Assembly: GCA_001899205.1 (NCBI GenBank)
Contig: MKVL01000013.1
Location: 1 to 64,000 of the forward strand
Length of the DNA stretch: 64,000 nt
From: Mesorhizobium sp. 65-26
GTDB taxonomy: Bacteria; Pseudomonadota; Alphaproteobacteria; Rhizobiales; Rhizobiaceae
Reading direction: 5' to 3'
In this document: positions 1 to 10,571 of the stretch, piece by piece
Layout of the letters: each line of letters opens with the position of its first letter
How positions within the stretch are numbered: the stretch's first letter is position 1
Made by a program: the position numbers and the translations under genes
Notes under the pieces: generated by a model
Told to the model about the DNA's origin: nothing
The model's database searches: none
What the model saw: only the letters and a program-made list of their open reading frames with translations

Positions 1-861
1 GACAGCTCCATCGATCCGGTCGGCGCCTGCGTCGGCATGCGCGGCAGCCGCGTCCAGGCGGTTGTCGGCGAGCTGCAGGGCGAGAAGATCGACATCATTC
101 CGTGGTCGCCCTCGGCGGCCTCCTTCATCGTCAACGCCTTGCAGCCGGCTGAAGTCGCCAAGGTGGTGCTGGACGAGGACGCCGAGCGCATCGAGGTCGT
201 CGTTCCCGACGACCAGCTTTCGCTGGCGATCGGCCGTCGCGGCCAGAACGTGCGCCTGGCATCGCAGCTCACCGGCTGGGACATCGACATCCTGACCGAG
301 GCCGAGGAATCCGAGCGCCGCCAGAAGGAGTTCGTGGAGCGTTCCACGCTGTTCATGGAAGCCCTCGACGTCGACGAGATGGTCGGCCAGGTGCTGGCCT
401 CCGAAGGCTTCACCAGCGTCGAGGAAGTCGCCTATGTCGACTCGGGCGAAATCGCCTCGATCGACGGTTTCGACGAGGATACGGCATCGGAGATCCAGAC
501 CCGTGCCCGCGAGTACCTCGAGAAGATCGAGGCCGAGCACGATGCCAAGCGCAAGGCGCTCGGTGTGAAGGACGAACTGCGTGAAATCCCAGGCATCACC
601 ACCGCCATGATGGTGACGCTCGGCGAGGACGGCGTGAAGACGATCGAGGATTTCGCCGGCTATGCCGCCGACGACCTGATCGGCTGGAAGGAGCGCAAGG
701 ACGGCGAGACCAAGGTCTATCCGGGCGTGCTGGCCAGCCACGGCGTTTCGCGCGCCGATGCCGAGCAGATGGTCCTTGCCGCTCGCCTGAAGGCCGGCTG
801 GATTTCCGAGGACGAGCTCGCAGCCGAAGCAGCTTCGGCCGACGAAGCCGTTGGTGCGTGA
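1..861 (+). CDS. nusA: Transcription termination/antitermination factor NusA (5' partial)
   Basis: NusA binds RNA polymerase and nascent RNA and modulates pausing, termination and antitermination in the cytoplasm. The frame is open from base 1, so the N-terminal and S1 domains lie outside the window. Two KH domains are visible: a first GxxG loop GMRG at bases 37-48 and a second GRRG in [14 protein letters not shown] near base 230. After them come two C-terminal helix-hairpin-helix-like acidic repeats, including [11 protein letters not shown], as in alphaproteobacterial NusA. The stop is TGA at 859-861. It heads the nusA-ylxR-infB-rbfA-truB operon and is followed by ylxR after a gap of about 38 bases. 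Identity is secure; only the 5' end is missing. Confidence 0.96.
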   Translation, partial: DSSIDPVGACVGMRGSRVQAVVGELQGEKIDIIPWSPSAASFIVNALQPAEVAKVVLDEDAERIEVVVPDDQLSLAIGRRGQNVRLASQLTGWDIDILTEAEESERRQKEFVERSTLFMEALDVDEMVGQVLASEGFTSVEEVAYVDSGEIASIDGFDEDTASEIQTRAREYLEKIEAEHDAKRKALGVKDELREIPGITTAMMVTLGEDGVKTIEDFAGYAADDLIGWKERKDGETKVYPGVLASHGVSRADAEQMVLAARLKAGWISEDELAAEAASADEAVGA

Positions 862-899
862 GGTGAAACCGCATCGCACAAAACCCGCCCTTGGACGAG

Positions 900-1550
900 A
901 TGAACGATCGCACTTGCATCGTTACGCGCAGGCAGGCCGAACCGGATGAACTGATCCGGTTCGTCGTCGGCCCGGATTCGGCCGTCGTTCCGGACATCAA
1001 GAGAAATCTGCCCGGCCGTGGTTGCTGGGTCACCGCCGATCGCCTACATATCGACAAGGCAGCGGCGAAGAACCTGTTCGCCCGTGCATTCAAGGCGCAG
1101 GTTACCGTTCCCGGCAATCTCGGCGACATGGTCGACGGGCTGCTTTCCAGATCCGCCCTGGGCATGTTGGGCCTTGCCCGCAAGGCCGGCGAAGTCGTTC
1201 TTGGCGCGGCCAAGGTCGAGGGCGCGGTGCGCGACGGGCAGGCACTGCTGGTGCTGCATGCGATCGAAGCCGCGGAAGACGGCGTCCGCAAGATCAGTCA
1301 GGCGCGGCGCGCTACCGTCCATCTCGGCGGCCCCGCCACCCTTGCCTACAAACTTTTCCCCGAGGCCGAGTTGAGCTTGGCATTGGGGGGTACAAATGTG
1401 ATACATGCTGCCGTTCTCGCCGGAGACGCGGGCAGGGCGGTCCAGAAGCGCATGATGGCGCTCGACCGATATCGGGGCGGTACCCCGGACGATCTGGCAA
1501 TGCTTGCGGCCATTGCTGACGAAGATGATGCCGCAGAGGATATGGAATGA
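900..1550 (+). CDS. ylxR: YlxR-family RNA-binding protein (DUF448 plus L7Ae-like domain)
   Basis: A small protein always found between nusA and infB, thought to bind RNA or nucleoid. The N-terminal half has the YlxR signature (RTCIVTRR followed by LPGRGCWV). The C-terminal half, starting about residue 85, resembles an L7Ae/L30e fold ([20 protein letters not shown]), the fused form usual in rhizobia. ATG 900 is preferred because GGA lies 4 bases upstream; an in-frame TTG at 891 would add three residues. The stop overlaps the infB start as ATGA, indicating translational coupling. The precise cellular role is not established for this family. Confidence 0.88.
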   Translation: MNDRTCIVTRRQAEPDELIRFVVGPDSAVVPDIKRNLPGRGCWVTADRLHIDKAAAKNLFARAFKAQVTVPGNLGDMVDGLLSRSALGMLGLARKAGEVVLGAAKVEGAVRDGQALLVLHAIEAAEDGVRKISQARRATVHLGGPATLAYKLFPEAELSLALGGTNVIHAAVLAGDAGRAVQKRMMALDRYRGGTPDDLAMLAAIADEDDAAEDME

Positions 1551-4144
1551 GCGATACGAAATCGGGCGACGACAAGACGCTGAGCGTTACGCCGAAGAAG
1601 ACTTTGACGCTGAAGCGGCCCGGCACCGAACAGGGCACCGTGCGCCAGAACTTCTCGCACGGCCGTACGAAGTCGGTCGTCGTCGAGACCAAGAAGCGCA
1701 AGTTCTCCATGCCTGGCGACAGGCCGGAGCCGGCTGCCCCCGTGTCGGTCTTCACGCCGAAGCCGGCCGCGGCCGCGCCTCAGGCTCCCGCGCCGGCCGC
1801 ACCGGTTGCGCCGCCCCCACCTCCGCGGCCCGCTCCCCAGCCGGTCGAGCGCAGCGGCATGGTGCTGAACGAATTGTCGCGTGGCGAGATGGAAGCCCGC
1901 CGGCGTGCCCTTGAAGGGTCGAAGGCCCGCGAGGTCGAGGACCGCCAGCGCGCCGCCGAGGAAGCCAAGCGTCGCGCCGAGGAAGAAGAACGCCGCCGTC
2001 GTGAGCGTGACGACTCCGCGCGCCGCCAGGCGGAAGAGGAAGCACGCCTGCAGGCCGAGGCCGAGTCGCGCCGCCGCGCCGAGGAAGAGGCGCGCCGTCG
2101 CGCTCCCCAGGCGGCCGACCTCGCTACCGCCGAGGAAGAGGAAGAAGTCAAGCCGAGGCGGGTCAGCCCTGGCAGCCCCGCCAGCACGCCGGTTCGCCGG
2201 CTGGCCACGCCCGAGGTGGCGCGTCCGGCCAAGCCGACCAAGGGCGAGGAAGATCGTCGGCGCGGCAAGCTCACGCTGAACTCCGCCCTGTCGGACGAGG
2301 ACGCGCGGGCCCGCTCGCTGTCGTCGATGCGTCGCCGCCAAGAGAAGTTCAAGCGCGCGATGCACAACGAGCCGCGCGAGAAAGTGATGCGTGAAGTGAT
2401 CCTGCCCGAGACCATCACCGTTCAGGAACTTGCCCAGCGCATGTCCGAGCGGGCGGTGGACGTCGTCAAGTATTTCATGAAGCAGGGCCAGATCCTCAAG
2501 CCGGGCGACGTCATCGACGCCGACACGGCCGAACTCGTGGCCAGCGAATTCGGCCATACGGTTCGCCGCGTCGCCGAATCCGACATCGAGGAAGGCCTGT
2601 TCAACATCGCCGACCGGCCCGAGGATCTCGTGTCGCGCCCGCCGGTCGTGACCATCATGGGGCACGTCGACCACGGCAAGACCTCGCTGCTCGATGCCAT
2701 CCGCCATGCCAACGTGGCATCCGGGGAAGCCGGCGGCATCACCCAGCATATCGGCGCCTACCAGGTCGAGAGGAACGGTCAGAAGATCACCTTCATCGAC
2801 ACGCCCGGCCACGCCGCCTTCACGGCGATGCGCGCCCGTGGCGCGCAGGCCACCGACATCGCCATTCTGGTGGTGGCTGCCGACGATAGCGTGATGCCGC
2901 AGACGATCGAGTCCATCAACCACGCCAAGGCGGCCGGTGTGCCGATCATCGTTGCGATCAACAAGATCGACAAGCACGATGCCAACCCGCAGAAGGTTCG
3001 GACTGAACTGCTGCGCCATGAGGTGTTCGTCGAATCGATGGGCGGCGAGGTGCTGGACGTCGAGGTTTCGGCAACCAAGGGAACCGGTCTCGACAAGCTT
3101 CTCGAGGCGATCCTGCTGCAGGCCGAAATCCTCGACCTGAAGGCAAATCCCGACCGTACCGCGGAAGGCGTGGTCATCGAGGCGCAGCTCGACAAGGGCC
3201 GTGGCCCGGTCGCGACGGTGCTGGTGCAGACCGGTACGCTGATGCCGGGCGACATCCTTGTCGCCGGCAACGAGTGGGGCCGCGTGCGCGCGCTGGTCGA
3301 CGACCATGGCAACCACGTCCAGGAGGCGCCGCCGGCCATGCCGGTCGAGGTGCTCGGCCTGCAGGGCACGCCTCTGGCTGGCGACCGTTTCGCTGTCGTC
3401 AACAACGAGGCCCGCGCCCGCGAGATCACCGAGTATCGCCAGCGTCTGGCCCGCGACAAGGCGGTGGCCAAGCATGCCGGCCAGCGCGGTTCGCTCGAAC
3501 AGATGATGTCGCAGTTGCAGACCAGCGGCCTCAAGGAGTTCCCGCTGGTCATCAAGGGCGACGTGCAGGGTTCGATCGAGGCGATCAGGGCCGCTCTCGA
3601 AGCTCTCGGCAACGACGAGGTGCGCGTGCGCATCGTCCACGCCGGCGCCGGCGGCATCACCGAAACCGACGTGTCGCTGGCCGAAACCTCGGGTGCGGCA
3701 ATCATCGGCTTCAACGTGCGCGCCAATGCGCAGGCCCGTACCGCGGCAGCCGCCGCCGACATCGAAATCCGCTACTACTCGATCATCTACAACCTCGTGG
3801 ATGACGTGAAGGCGGCGCTGTCGGGCATGCTGTCGCCGGAACGCCGCGAGACCTTCATAGGCAATGCCGAGATCCTCGAGATCTTCGACATCAGCAAGAT
3901 CGGCAAGATCGCCGGCTGCCGTGTCACCGAAGGCAAAGTCGAGCGCGGCGCGGGCGTACGCCTGATCCGCGACAACGTGGTCGTCCACGAAGGCACGCTG
4001 AAGACGCTCAAGCGCTTCAAGGACGAAGTGTCCGAAGTGCCGGGCGGCCAGGAATGCGGCATGGCCTTCCAGAACTACGAGGACATGCGCGTCGGCGACG
4101 TCATCGAGTGCTTCCGCATCGAGATGGTGACCAGGACGCTGTAA
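1547..4144 (+). CDS. infB: Translation initiation factor IF-2
   Basis: GTPase that places initiator fMet-tRNA on the 30S subunit and promotes subunit joining. The protein is 865 aa. Residues about 60-250 are a low-complexity Ala/Pro then Arg/Glu-rich coiled-coil linker typical of alphaproteobacteria. The IF2 N domain follows ([20 protein letters not shown]). The G domain has G1 GHVDHGKT near residue 370, G3 DTPGH near 418 and G4 NKID near 472. The remaining C-terminal part contains the beta-barrel and fMet-tRNA binding domains. It starts inside ylxR (ATGA overlap). In most relatives rbfA follows directly; here an extra gene intervenes. Confidence 0.98.
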   Translation: MSDTKSGDDKTLSVTPKKTLTLKRPGTEQGTVRQNFSHGRTKSVVVETKKRKFSMPGDRPEPAAPVSVFTPKPAAAAPQAPAPAAPVAPPPPPRPAPQPVERSGMVLNELSRGEMEARRRALEGSKAREVEDRQRAAEEAKRRAEEEERRRRERDDSARRQAEEEARLQAEAESRRRAEEEARRRAPQAADLATAEEEEEVKPRRVSPGSPASTPVRRLATPEVARPAKPTKGEEDRRRGKLTLNSALSDEDARARSLSSMRRRQEKFKRAMHNEPREKVMREVILPETITVQELAQRMSERAVDVVKYFMKQGQILKPGDVIDADTAELVASEFGHTVRRVAESDIEEGLFNIADRPEDLVSRPPVVTIMGHVDHGKTSLLDAIRHANVASGEAGGITQHIGAYQVERNGQKITFIDTPGHAAFTAMRARGAQATDIAILVVAADDSVMPQTIESINHAKAAGVPIIVAINKIDKHDANPQKVRTELLRHEVFVESMGGEVLDVEVSATKGTGLDKLLEAILLQAEILDLKANPDRTAEGVVIEAQLDKGRGPVATVLVQTGTLMPGDILVAGNEWGRVRALVDDHGNHVQEAPPAMPVEVLGLQGTPLAGDRFAVVNNEARAREITEYRQRLARDKAVAKHAGQRGSLEQMMSQLQTSGLKEFPLVIKGDVQGSIEAIRAALEALGNDEVRVRIVHAGAGGITETDVSLAETSGAAIIGFNVRANAQARTAAAAADIEIRYYSIIYNLVDDVKAALSGMLSPERRETFIGNAEILEIFDISKIGKIAGCRVTEGKVERGAGVRLIRDNVVVHEGTLKTLKRFKDEVSEVPGGQECGMAFQNYEDMRVGDVIECFRIEMVTRTL

Positions 4145-4158
4145 GGTTCGGGCTGCCG

Positions 4159-4734
4159 ATGGAGATTGGCTATACGCCGAACTATGAGGAGTCCGTCATT
4201 GCGGGTCGCGCGGCGACCCGCAATGTCTTGAGCTTCTGGCAGCGTTACTGGTGTTGGCCAGTTTATCTGCTGCTGGGCGTATTCTTGGGCTGGTTCTTCG
4301 GCTGGTCATGGGCCCATTTGGGTCGTTCCATGGGCAAGGCCGGCGGACTTGCTGCGTCAGCATCGATAGCGTTCGCACTGTACGTTGTCGGCGCAAGGCT
4401 CATTATGGGCCTTGTGCGACGTTTGGGAGTTCGCTGGTTAAAGAAGCGAAGGCCCGAAACTGCTGTCGTCTTTTCCATCGAGGCCGATGGGTTGCAGTGG
4501 AAGAGCGCCCACAGTCTGACAAGACTGGGTTTTCAGGACATCGATCAGATGTATGAGACGGAGAAACTGGTAGGTTTTGTTTCTGCGGCTTGGGCTCCTT
4601 ACGTGCCAAAGCGGGTGTTCGGCGCTCCCGACGAAAGTCGAACATTTGTCAGGAACGTGTTTCAACGGCTCACCGAAGACGCAAAACAGCGTTCACTCAA
4701 GCAAAACTCGATACGCGTTGCTGTATCCGGATAG
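4159..4734 (+). CDS. YcxB-like membrane protein inserted between infB and rbfA
   Basis: A 191-aa protein starting MEIGYTPNYEESV; ATG 4159 is 14 bases after the infB stop. Two hydrophobic segments (about residues 35-55 and 65-90) are followed by a basic stretch and a soluble C-terminal half with the pattern of the YcxB-like domain: a Trp in GLQWKSA, an IDQMYET strand and a VPKRVFGAPDE motif. The function of this family is unknown, and the N-terminus is expected to anchor it in the inner membrane. Base composition is visibly lower in GC than infB and rbfA, with more A/T at third positions. This points to recent acquisition into an otherwise strictly conserved operon. The YcxB assignment is by motif shape only. 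Confidence 0.72.
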   Translation: MEIGYTPNYEESVIAGRAATRNVLSFWQRYWCWPVYLLLGVFLGWFFGWSWAHLGRSMGKAGGLAASASIAFALYVVGARLIMGLVRRLGVRWLKKRRPETAVVFSIEADGLQWKSAHSLTRLGFQDIDQMYETEKLVGFVSAAWAPYVPKRVFGAPDESRTFVRNVFQRLTEDAKQRSLKQNSIRVAVSG

Positions 4735-4779
4735 TCGGACCGTCAACTCGATCTCGCTACGGCAGTCTGGACAAGAAAA

Positions 4780-5196
4780 ATGAAAACCACCACATCTGGT
4801 CCCTCCCAGCGCATGCTGCGCGTCGGCGAGCAGGTGCGCCACGCGCTCTCGGAGACGCTGCAGCGCGGCGAGATCATCGATCCGGTCATCGAGAACAGCG
4901 TCGTTTCGATCTCCGAGGTGCGCATGTCGCCTGATCTCAAGATCGCCACCGCTTTCGTCTCGCCGCTCGGCGCCGGCGATGCCGGTGTCGTCATCGAGGC
5001 GCTCAACAAGCACGCGAAATTCATCCGCGGCCGCGTCTCCGGCGCGCTCAGGCAGATGAAGTACATGCCGGAGTTTCGCTTCCGGCTGGACACGTCTTTC
5101 GACAATTTCGCCAGGATCAACGAACTGCTGAAGTCCCCCGAAGTCGCGCGCGATCTCGGTCCCGACGATCAGAACAACGACAAGGACGAGGAATAA
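4780..5196 (+). CDS. rbfA: 30S ribosome-binding factor RbfA
   Basis: Assists late 30S maturation by binding near the 5' end helix of 16S rRNA. At 138 aa it has the family length, with the KH-like core [20 protein letters not shown] at the N-terminus and the conserved [20 protein letters not shown] segment. Its TAA stop at 5194-5196 directly abuts the GTG start of truB, so the two are co-translated. It is separated from infB by the YcxB-like gene. Confidence 0.96.
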   Translation: MKTTTSGPSQRMLRVGEQVRHALSETLQRGEIIDPVIENSVVSISEVRMSPDLKIATAFVSPLGAGDAGVVIEALNKHAKFIRGRVSGALRQMKYMPEFRFRLDTSFDNFARINELLKSPEVARDLGPDDQNNDKDEE

Positions 5197-6165
5197 GTGG
5201 GGCGTAGGGGTAAGAAGAAGGGACGGCCGGTTTCCGGCTGGGTCGTGCTGGACAAGCCGGTTGGCATGGGCTCGACCGAGGCCGTCTCCAAGATCAAGTG
5301 GCTCTATCAGGCGGAGAAGGCCGGCCATGCCGGCACGCTCGACCCACTGGCTTCAGGCATGCTGCCGATCGCGCTCGGCGAGGCGACCAAGACCGTGCCT
5401 TACGTGCAGGATGGCGCCAAGGTCTACCGCTTCACCGTCGCCTGGGGCGAGGAGCGCTCGACCGACGATCTCGAGGGGCCGGTCACGAAAAGCTCCGACC
5501 TTCGCCCGTCGGAAGCGCAGGTGAAGGCGCTGCTGCCGAAATACATCGGCGTCATCATGCAGACGCCGCCGCAATTCTCTGCCATCAAGATCGCCGGCGA
5601 GCGCGCCTATGACCTCGCTCGCGAGGGCGAGACGGTCGACATTCCCGCCCGCGAGATCGAGGTCGGCCGCCTGGAGGTCGTCGAGCACAATGCCGATGGC
5701 AGCGTCTTCGAGATCGAGTGTGGCAAGGGCACCTATGTCCGGTCGCTGGCACGCGATATGGGCCGTGATCTCGGGTGCTTCGGTCACATCAGCCACTTGC
5801 GCCGGATCGAGGTCGAGCCCTTCACGCCGGAGGATTTCGTCACCATCGCCGAACTCGAGGCCGCCCGCTTCGGCGCTGGAAAAGAGGATGGCGATGAGGC
5901 CGGAGAGGACGCGGATATTCCCGTCGACTTCGCCGCGATCGATGCGCTGCTGGTCGATACGGTGGTGGCCCTCGACTGCCTGCCGCAGGTCCAGGTGAGC
6001 GACGACGCCGCGGCCAGGATACGCCTCGGCAACCCCGTCATCATCCGTGGCCGCGACGCGCCGGTCGAGGCGGAGGAAGCCTGCGCGACCGCGCGCGGCC
6101 GCCTGGTCGCCATCGGCGCCATCGAGCAGGGCATGTTCAAGCCGAAGCGTGTTTTCGTCGGCTAG
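5197..6165 (+). CDS. truB: tRNA pseudouridine(55) synthase TruB
   Basis: Converts U55 in the T loop of tRNAs to pseudouridine. The 322-aa protein begins at GTG 5197, with no gap after rbfA. The catalytic motif [15 protein letters not shown] holds the active-site Asp at residue 49; the later motif [12 protein letters not shown] is also diagnostic. An acidic insertion (about residues 228-245, rich in Glu/Asp) precedes the C-terminal PUA-like region. The TAG stop at 6163-6165 is the first three bases of a dispersed repeat element, suggesting the element may have replaced the original 3' end or its spacer. Confidence 0.97.
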   Translation: MGRRGKKKGRPVSGWVVLDKPVGMGSTEAVSKIKWLYQAEKAGHAGTLDPLASGMLPIALGEATKTVPYVQDGAKVYRFTVAWGEERSTDDLEGPVTKSSDLRPSEAQVKALLPKYIGVIMQTPPQFSAIKIAGERAYDLAREGETVDIPAREIEVGRLEVVEHNADGSVFEIECGKGTYVRSLARDMGRDLGCFGHISHLRRIEVEPFTPEDFVTIAELEAARFGAGKEDGDEAGEDADIPVDFAAIDALLVDTVVALDCLPQVQVSDDAAARIRLGNPVIIRGRDAPVEAEEACATARGRLVAIGAIEQGMFKPKRVFVG

Positions 6166-6270
6166 AGCATTCTGCAGCCAAATGGAAACATTTTGGCGTC
6201 GCATAAAATGCGGCAAAAACAAATAGATAGAGCGGTTCCGACGATTCCATTTCAACCGGAACCGCTCTAG
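6163..6270. repeat. Dispersed palindromic element, copy A
   Basis: Starts TAGAGCATTCTGCAGCCA and ends in a perfect 12-bp inverted repeat (AGAGCGGTTCCG at 6229-6240 and its complement at 6257-6268) with a 16-base loop. A close copy of the first 25 bases lies at 33402. The stem could end truB transcription, although no T-run follows. Elements like this are abundant in Mesorhizobium genomes (established impression, not searched here). Confidence 0.7.
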
Positions 6271-6306
6271 GGTGGCCGTGTCGATGACCGCGGTGCCGGG
6301 GGACTG

Positions 6307-7401
6307 ATGGGCAAGTCTGAGACGATCGGGATGCGCGCGCGGCGGAGAAGCAAGCGATCGCCGATCGGCGCGTCACCCGGCACGCTGATCGCCGACCCGG
6401 CGGCGCGGCGCAGCGAACTGAGGCTGACGCTGATCTCGCCCGAGCGGTCGAGGACCATCGAGCAGGCCAGCATAGACGACGTCCATGCCAACCGCGACAG
6501 ATGGCCGATCCTCTGGCTCGACTGCACGGGGCTCGCCAATGTCGATCTCATTGCCGGGATAGGGCGCATCTTCAACCTGCATCCCCTGGCGCTGGAGGAT
6601 GTCGTCAACACCGGCCAGCGCCCGAAGGTGGACTTCTTCGAGGACCACGCCTTCATCGTCGTCAAGATGATCGACGATGCCGCGACGCATCGCTACGAGC
6701 AGATCTCGCTTTTCCTGGGCGGCAACTTCATAGTCACCTTCCAGGAGCGGGAGGGCGATCCCTTCGATCCGGTGCGCAAGCGCATCGAAAGCTCGGCGCC
6801 CAACCGGCTGCGCACCCGCGGCGCCGACTATCTCGCCTATGCGCTGATCGATGCGATCGTCGACAGCTATTTCCCGCCGATCGAGGCGGCTGGCGACATC
6901 GTCGATGGCATCGAGGACGAGATGCTGCACAAGGCGCACAAGCACCAGATGCGCCAGCTTCACGAACTGCGTCGCGACGCCAATGTGCTGAAGGGCGTGC
7001 TGTGGCCCATGCGCGACGCGCTCGCGACGCTGATCCGCAACGACGCCCCGTTCGTGAAGGCCGAGACCAAGATATTCCTCAACGATACGCTCGACCATTC
7101 GCTGCGCCAGATCGAATTGGTCGAAACCCAGCGCGACATGCTGACGGGGCTGATCGAAATGCACCTGTCGCTGATGCAGGCGCGCACCAACGACGTCATC
7201 TCCTACCTGACCATCGTCTCGGTGATCTTCATGCCGCTCACCTTCCTGGTCGGGGTCTGGGGCATGAACTTCGACCCGGCGGCCTCGCCCTGGAACATGC
7301 CGGAGCTGAAGGCCTATTACGGCTATCCGTCCGCGCTGCTGTTCATGGTGCTGGTCGCCGCCGGGCTGATCGCCTTCTTCAAATGGAAGAGGTGGCTCTG
7401 A
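6307..7401 (+). CDS. corA: CorA-family magnesium/divalent cation transporter
   Basis: Inner-membrane homopentameric channel for Mg2+ or related divalent metals. The 364-aa protein has a large cytoplasmic N-terminal alpha/beta domain (HPLALEDVVNTGQRPKVD is the conserved core), a long helical stalk and two C-terminal membrane helices. The family signature GMN lies near residue 319 at the end of the first helix (VWGMNFDP). The C-terminus is basic (FKWKRWL), as expected for a cytoplasmic tail. It stands alone between truB and rpsO. Substrate (Mg, Co or Zn) cannot be told from sequence; ZntB is a less likely relative. Confidence 0.92.
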   Translation: MGKSETIGMRARRRSKRSPIGASPGTLIADPAARRSELRLTLISPERSRTIEQASIDDVHANRDRWPILWLDCTGLANVDLIAGIGRIFNLHPLALEDVVNTGQRPKVDFFEDHAFIVVKMIDDAATHRYEQISLFLGGNFIVTFQEREGDPFDPVRKRIESSAPNRLRTRGADYLAYALIDAIVDSYFPPIEAAGDIVDGIEDEMLHKAHKHQMRQLHELRRDANVLKGVLWPMRDALATLIRNDAPFVKAETKIFLNDTLDHSLRQIELVETQRDMLTGLIEMHLSLMQARTNDVISYLTIVSVIFMPLTFLVGVWGMNFDPAASPWNMPELKAYYGYPSALLFMVLVAAGLIAFFKWKRWL

Positions 7402-7684
7402 AGGTCGGCGAAGCAAGGTGCGGGGCTGGCGCGCGATGCGTCTGGACGCGTTCGGGTCAGTCGCTCTATCCGTTTGATTTGGCCGCATTTGTGCGGCGCC
7501 AGCCTGCTCAACATGGCTGCGGAGGTTCCAGAAAGCCGGCTTGTGAATTGGGCTGGCGTTTTTTCCGGAATTGCACTATATGCGCCGCAGCATCGCGCGT
7601 ATGCGCGTTGCTTGCACCGGCCCCTGCTGGACGACATCCCGGCTGAGGGCGACCCGTTTCCTCGAACAGATAAGGAAAAACACG

Positions 7685-7954
7685 ATGTCGGTTACTCCCG
7701 AACGCAAGAAGGAATTGATGGCTGAATTCGCGACCGCGAAGGGCGATACCGGATCCCCGGAAGTCCAGGTTGCCATTCTTTCCGAGCGTATCAAGAACCT
7801 GACCGAGCACTTCAAGGACCACAAGAAGGACAATCACTCCCGTCGTGGCCTGCTTGCTCTGGTTTCCCAGCGTCGCAGCCTGCTTGACTACCTCAAGCGC
7901 AAGGACGACGCACGCTATCAGTCGCTGATCGAGAAGCTCGGTCTGCGCCGTTGA
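7685..7954 (+). CDS. rpsO: 30S ribosomal protein S15
   Basis: Primary 16S rRNA-binding protein of the 30S platform, 89 aa. The start [12 protein letters not shown] is chosen from family alignment; an AAGGA sits about 8 bases upstream. Conserved segments [13 protein letters not shown] and [20 protein letters not shown] are present. The rpsO-pnp pairing is widely conserved. The preceding 283 bases contain no gene and presumably hold its promoter. Confidence 0.98.
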   Translation: MSVTPERKKELMAEFATAKGDTGSPEVQVAILSERIKNLTEHFKDHKKDNHSRRGLLALVSQRRSLLDYLKRKDDARYQSLIEKLGLRR

Positions 7955-7960
7955 CGAATC

Positions 7961-7990
7961 GACCGGCGGGCTCCCAGGGGCCCGCCGGTC
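7961..7990 (+). terminator. Strong hairpin after rpsO
   Basis: Perfect 10-bp arms GACCGGCGGG (7961-7970) and complement (7981-7990) lie 7 bases after the rpsO stop. No T-run follows, so it may act as a partial terminator or an RNA-processing and stability stem between rpsO and pnp. Confidence 0.5.
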
Positions 7991-8357
7991 GCGCATTCGA
8001 GTGCCGGTTCGCCGTGCCGCTCGTCTGTGGAAATGGGGCGCGCCATAGAGTCTAAAGCAGCGCCCGAGAGTTTGAATTTGCGCGTGATGCGCTTTTGAAG
8101 GCCCAGGGCTTTCAAGATCATGCGCAAGGCCGGTCGTATCGACCGGCGAGACCCGGTTTCGCGACGGCGGAGGGCCGTTAGAAGCCGCCCATGGACGGTC
8201 ATGGGGCAGGATTGCAGGACGCTCGCGCGGCCGCCGCGCCGCAGTCGAACCGAGCTTCCCGTTGTCTTGCCCGTGGCTGCCCGAGAAAGGAAGCAGGGAA
8301 AGTACGTCCGCGCACCGACAGATGGCGCGGCACTTTTCCGCATATGAAGGACAAGAC
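7991..8357 (+). promoter_or_regulatory. Gene-free pnp leader region with a stable hairpin
   Basis: No credible gene in this stretch of nearly 370 bases. It contains a perfect 8-bp hairpin with a 3-base loop at 8129-8147 (GCCGGTCG / CGACCGGC). In enterobacteria the pnp leader is cut by RNase III at a stem and then degraded by PNPase for autoregulation. By analogy this stem could serve that role; that is inference. Confidence 0.35.
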
Positions 8358-10505
8358 ATGTTCAATCACCACAAGGTGGAAATCGAGTGGGGCGGCCGGC
8401 CGCTCATCCTGGAAACCGGCAAGATCGCCCGCCAAGCCGACGGCGCCGTGCTCGCGACCTACGGCGAGACCGTGGTCCTCGCCACCGTCGTTTCGATGAA
8501 GGAGCCGAAGCCCGGCCTCGATTTCTTCCCGCTGACCGTCAACTATCAGGAAAAGACCTACGCGGCCGGCAAGATCCCCGGCGGCTATTTCAAGCGTGAA
8601 GGCCGTCCGAGCGAGAAGGAAACGCTGGTTTCCCGCCTGATCGACCGCCCGATCCGTCCGCTCTTCGCCGACGGCTACAAGAACGACACCCAGATCGTCG
8701 TCACCGTCGTCCAGCACGACCTCGAGAACGATCCGGACATTCTCTCCATCGTTGCCACCTCGGCCGCGCTCACCCTGTCGGGCGTGCCGTTCATGGGCCC
8801 GATCGGCGGCGCCCGCGTCGGCTACATCAATGGCGAATACGTGCTCAACCCGCACATCGACGAGATGCAGGAATCCAAGCTCGACCTCGTCGTCGCCGGC
8901 ACCACCGATGCCGTTCTTATGGTGGAATCCGAAGCCAAGGAACTCAGCGAGGAGCTGATGCTCGGCGCTGTCATGTTCGGCCACAAGGGCTTCCAGCCGG
9001 TGATCGACGCGATCATCAAGCTGGCCGAGGTCGCCGCCAAGGATCCGCGCGACTTCACCGCGCCGGACTACTCCGAACTGGAAGGCGAGATGCTGAAGAT
9101 CGTCGGCGACGAACTTCGCGAAGCCTACAAGATCACCGACAAGCAGAAGCGTTACGCCGCCGTCGACGCCGTCAAGGCGAAGGTCAAGGCTGCCTTCGCT
9201 CCGGCCGAAGGCGAAGAGGCCAAGTATGCCTCCGAGCAGATCGGGAGCGTGTTCAAGGAACTCCAGGCCAAGGTCGTGCGCTGGAACATCCTCGACACCG
9301 GCTCGCGCATCGACGGCCGTGACCTGAAGACGGTCCGCAAGATCGTCTCCGAAGTCGGCGTCCTGCCGCGCACGCATGGTTCGGCGCTGTTCACCCGCGG
9401 CGAGACGCAGGCGCTGGTCGTCGCCACGCTCGGCACCGGCGAGGACGAGCAGTATGTCGACTCGCTGACCGGCATGTACAAGGAGAAGTTCCTCCTTCAC
9501 TACAACTTCCCTCCCTATTCCGTCGGCGAAACCGGCCGTATGGGGTCGCCCGGCCGCCGCGAAATCGGCCACGGCAAGCTCGCCTGGCGCGCCATTCGCC
9601 CGATGCTGCCGACCGCTGACCAGTTCCCCTACACGCTGCGCGTCGTCTCGGAGATCACCGAGTCCAACGGCTCGTCCTCTATGGCGACTGTCTGCGGCAC
9701 CTCGCTGGCGTTGATGGATGCCGGCGTGCCGCTGGCAAAGCCGGTTGCCGGCATCGCCATGGGCCTGATCAAGGAAGGTGAGCGTTTCGCCGTGCTCTCC
9801 GACATTCTCGGTGACGAGGATCATCTCGGCGACATGGACTTCAAGGTCGCCGGCACCGCCAATGGCGTCACGTCGCTGCAGATGGACATCAAGATCGACG
9901 GCATCACCGAGGAGATCATGCAGATCGCTCTTGGCCAGGCCAAGGACGGCCGTCTGCACATCCTCGGCGAGATGGCTCATGCGCTCTCCGGCGCCCGCGC
10001 CGAGCTCGGCGAGTTCGCGCCGCGCATCGAGGTCATGCACATCCCGACCGACAAGATCCGCGACGTCATCGGTTCCGGCGGCAAGGTCATCCGCGAGATC
10101 GTCGAGAAGACCGGCGCCAAGATCAACATCGAGGACGACGGCACGATCAAGATCGCTTCCGCCAACGCCAAGGAGATCGAGGCGGCGCGCAAGTGGATCC
10201 ACACCATCGTCGCCGAGCCGGAAGTGGGCGAGATCTACGAGGGCACGGTCGTCAAGACCGCCGACTTCGGCGCCTTCGTCAACTTCTTCGGTCCGCGTGA
10301 CGGCCTCGTGCACATCTCGCAGCTTGCCAACGACCGCGTCGCCAAGACGTCCGATGTCGTCAAGGAAGGTGACAAGGTGTGGGTGAAGCTGATGGGCTTC
10401 GACGAGCGCGGCAAGGTTCGCCTGTCGATGAAGGTCGTCGACCAGGCCACCGGCAAGGAAATCGTCCGCGAGAAGAAGGCCGAAGGCGAGGAAACCGCCG
10501 CCTGA
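8358..10505 (+). CDS. pnp: Polyribonucleotide nucleotidyltransferase (PNPase)
   Basis: Phosphorolytic 3'-5' exoribonuclease and degradosome component, trimeric in the cytoplasm. At 715 aa it has two RNase PH domains (conserved [21 protein letters not shown] and the second-domain [15 protein letters not shown]), an intervening helical domain, a KH domain ([12 protein letters not shown] near residue 575) and a C-terminal S1 domain ([19 protein letters not shown]). Start [11 protein letters not shown] is set by family alignment and by GAAGGA 6 bases upstream of ATG 8358; longer in-frame starts lack a ribosome site. A terminator hairpin follows. Confidence 0.98.
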   Translation: MFNHHKVEIEWGGRPLILETGKIARQADGAVLATYGETVVLATVVSMKEPKPGLDFFPLTVNYQEKTYAAGKIPGGYFKREGRPSEKETLVSRLIDRPIRPLFADGYKNDTQIVVTVVQHDLENDPDILSIVATSAALTLSGVPFMGPIGGARVGYINGEYVLNPHIDEMQESKLDLVVAGTTDAVLMVESEAKELSEELMLGAVMFGHKGFQPVIDAIIKLAEVAAKDPRDFTAPDYSELEGEMLKIVGDELREAYKITDKQKRYAAVDAVKAKVKAAFAPAEGEEAKYASEQIGSVFKELQAKVVRWNILDTGSRIDGRDLKTVRKIVSEVGVLPRTHGSALFTRGETQALVVATLGTGEDEQYVDSLTGMYKEKFLLHYNFPPYSVGETGRMGSPGRREIGHGKLAWRAIRPMLPTADQFPYTLRVVSEITESNGSSSMATVCGTSLALMDAGVPLAKPVAGIAMGLIKEGERFAVLSDILGDEDHLGDMDFKVAGTANGVTSLQMDIKIDGITEEIMQIALGQAKDGRLHILGEMAHALSGARAELGEFAPRIEVMHIPTDKIRDVIGSGGKVIREIVEKTGAKINIEDDGTIKIASANAKEIEAARKWIHTIVAEPEVGEIYEGTVVKTADFGAFVNFFGPRDGLVHISQLANDRVAKTSDVVKEGDKVWVKLMGFDERGKVRLSMKVVDQATGKEIVREKKAEGEETAA

Positions 10506-10525
10506 GTGGCCTGAAACGGTAATCG

Positions 10526-10562
10526 AGACGGGCGCGGCGCAGGTCGCGCCCGTTTTCGTTTG
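10526..10562 (+). terminator. Rho-independent terminator of pnp
   Basis: Arms ACGGGCGCG (10528-10536) and CGCGCCCGT (10545-10553), loop of 8 bases, followed by a T-rich run (TTTTCGTTT). Confidence 0.75.
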
Positions 10563-10571
10563 GAGCGTGAG

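Noticed and set aside
8040-8110. Possible further dispersed-repeat copy starting near TAGAGTCTAAAGC
   Set aside because: Shares only a few bases with copies A-C and has no clear inverted repeat.
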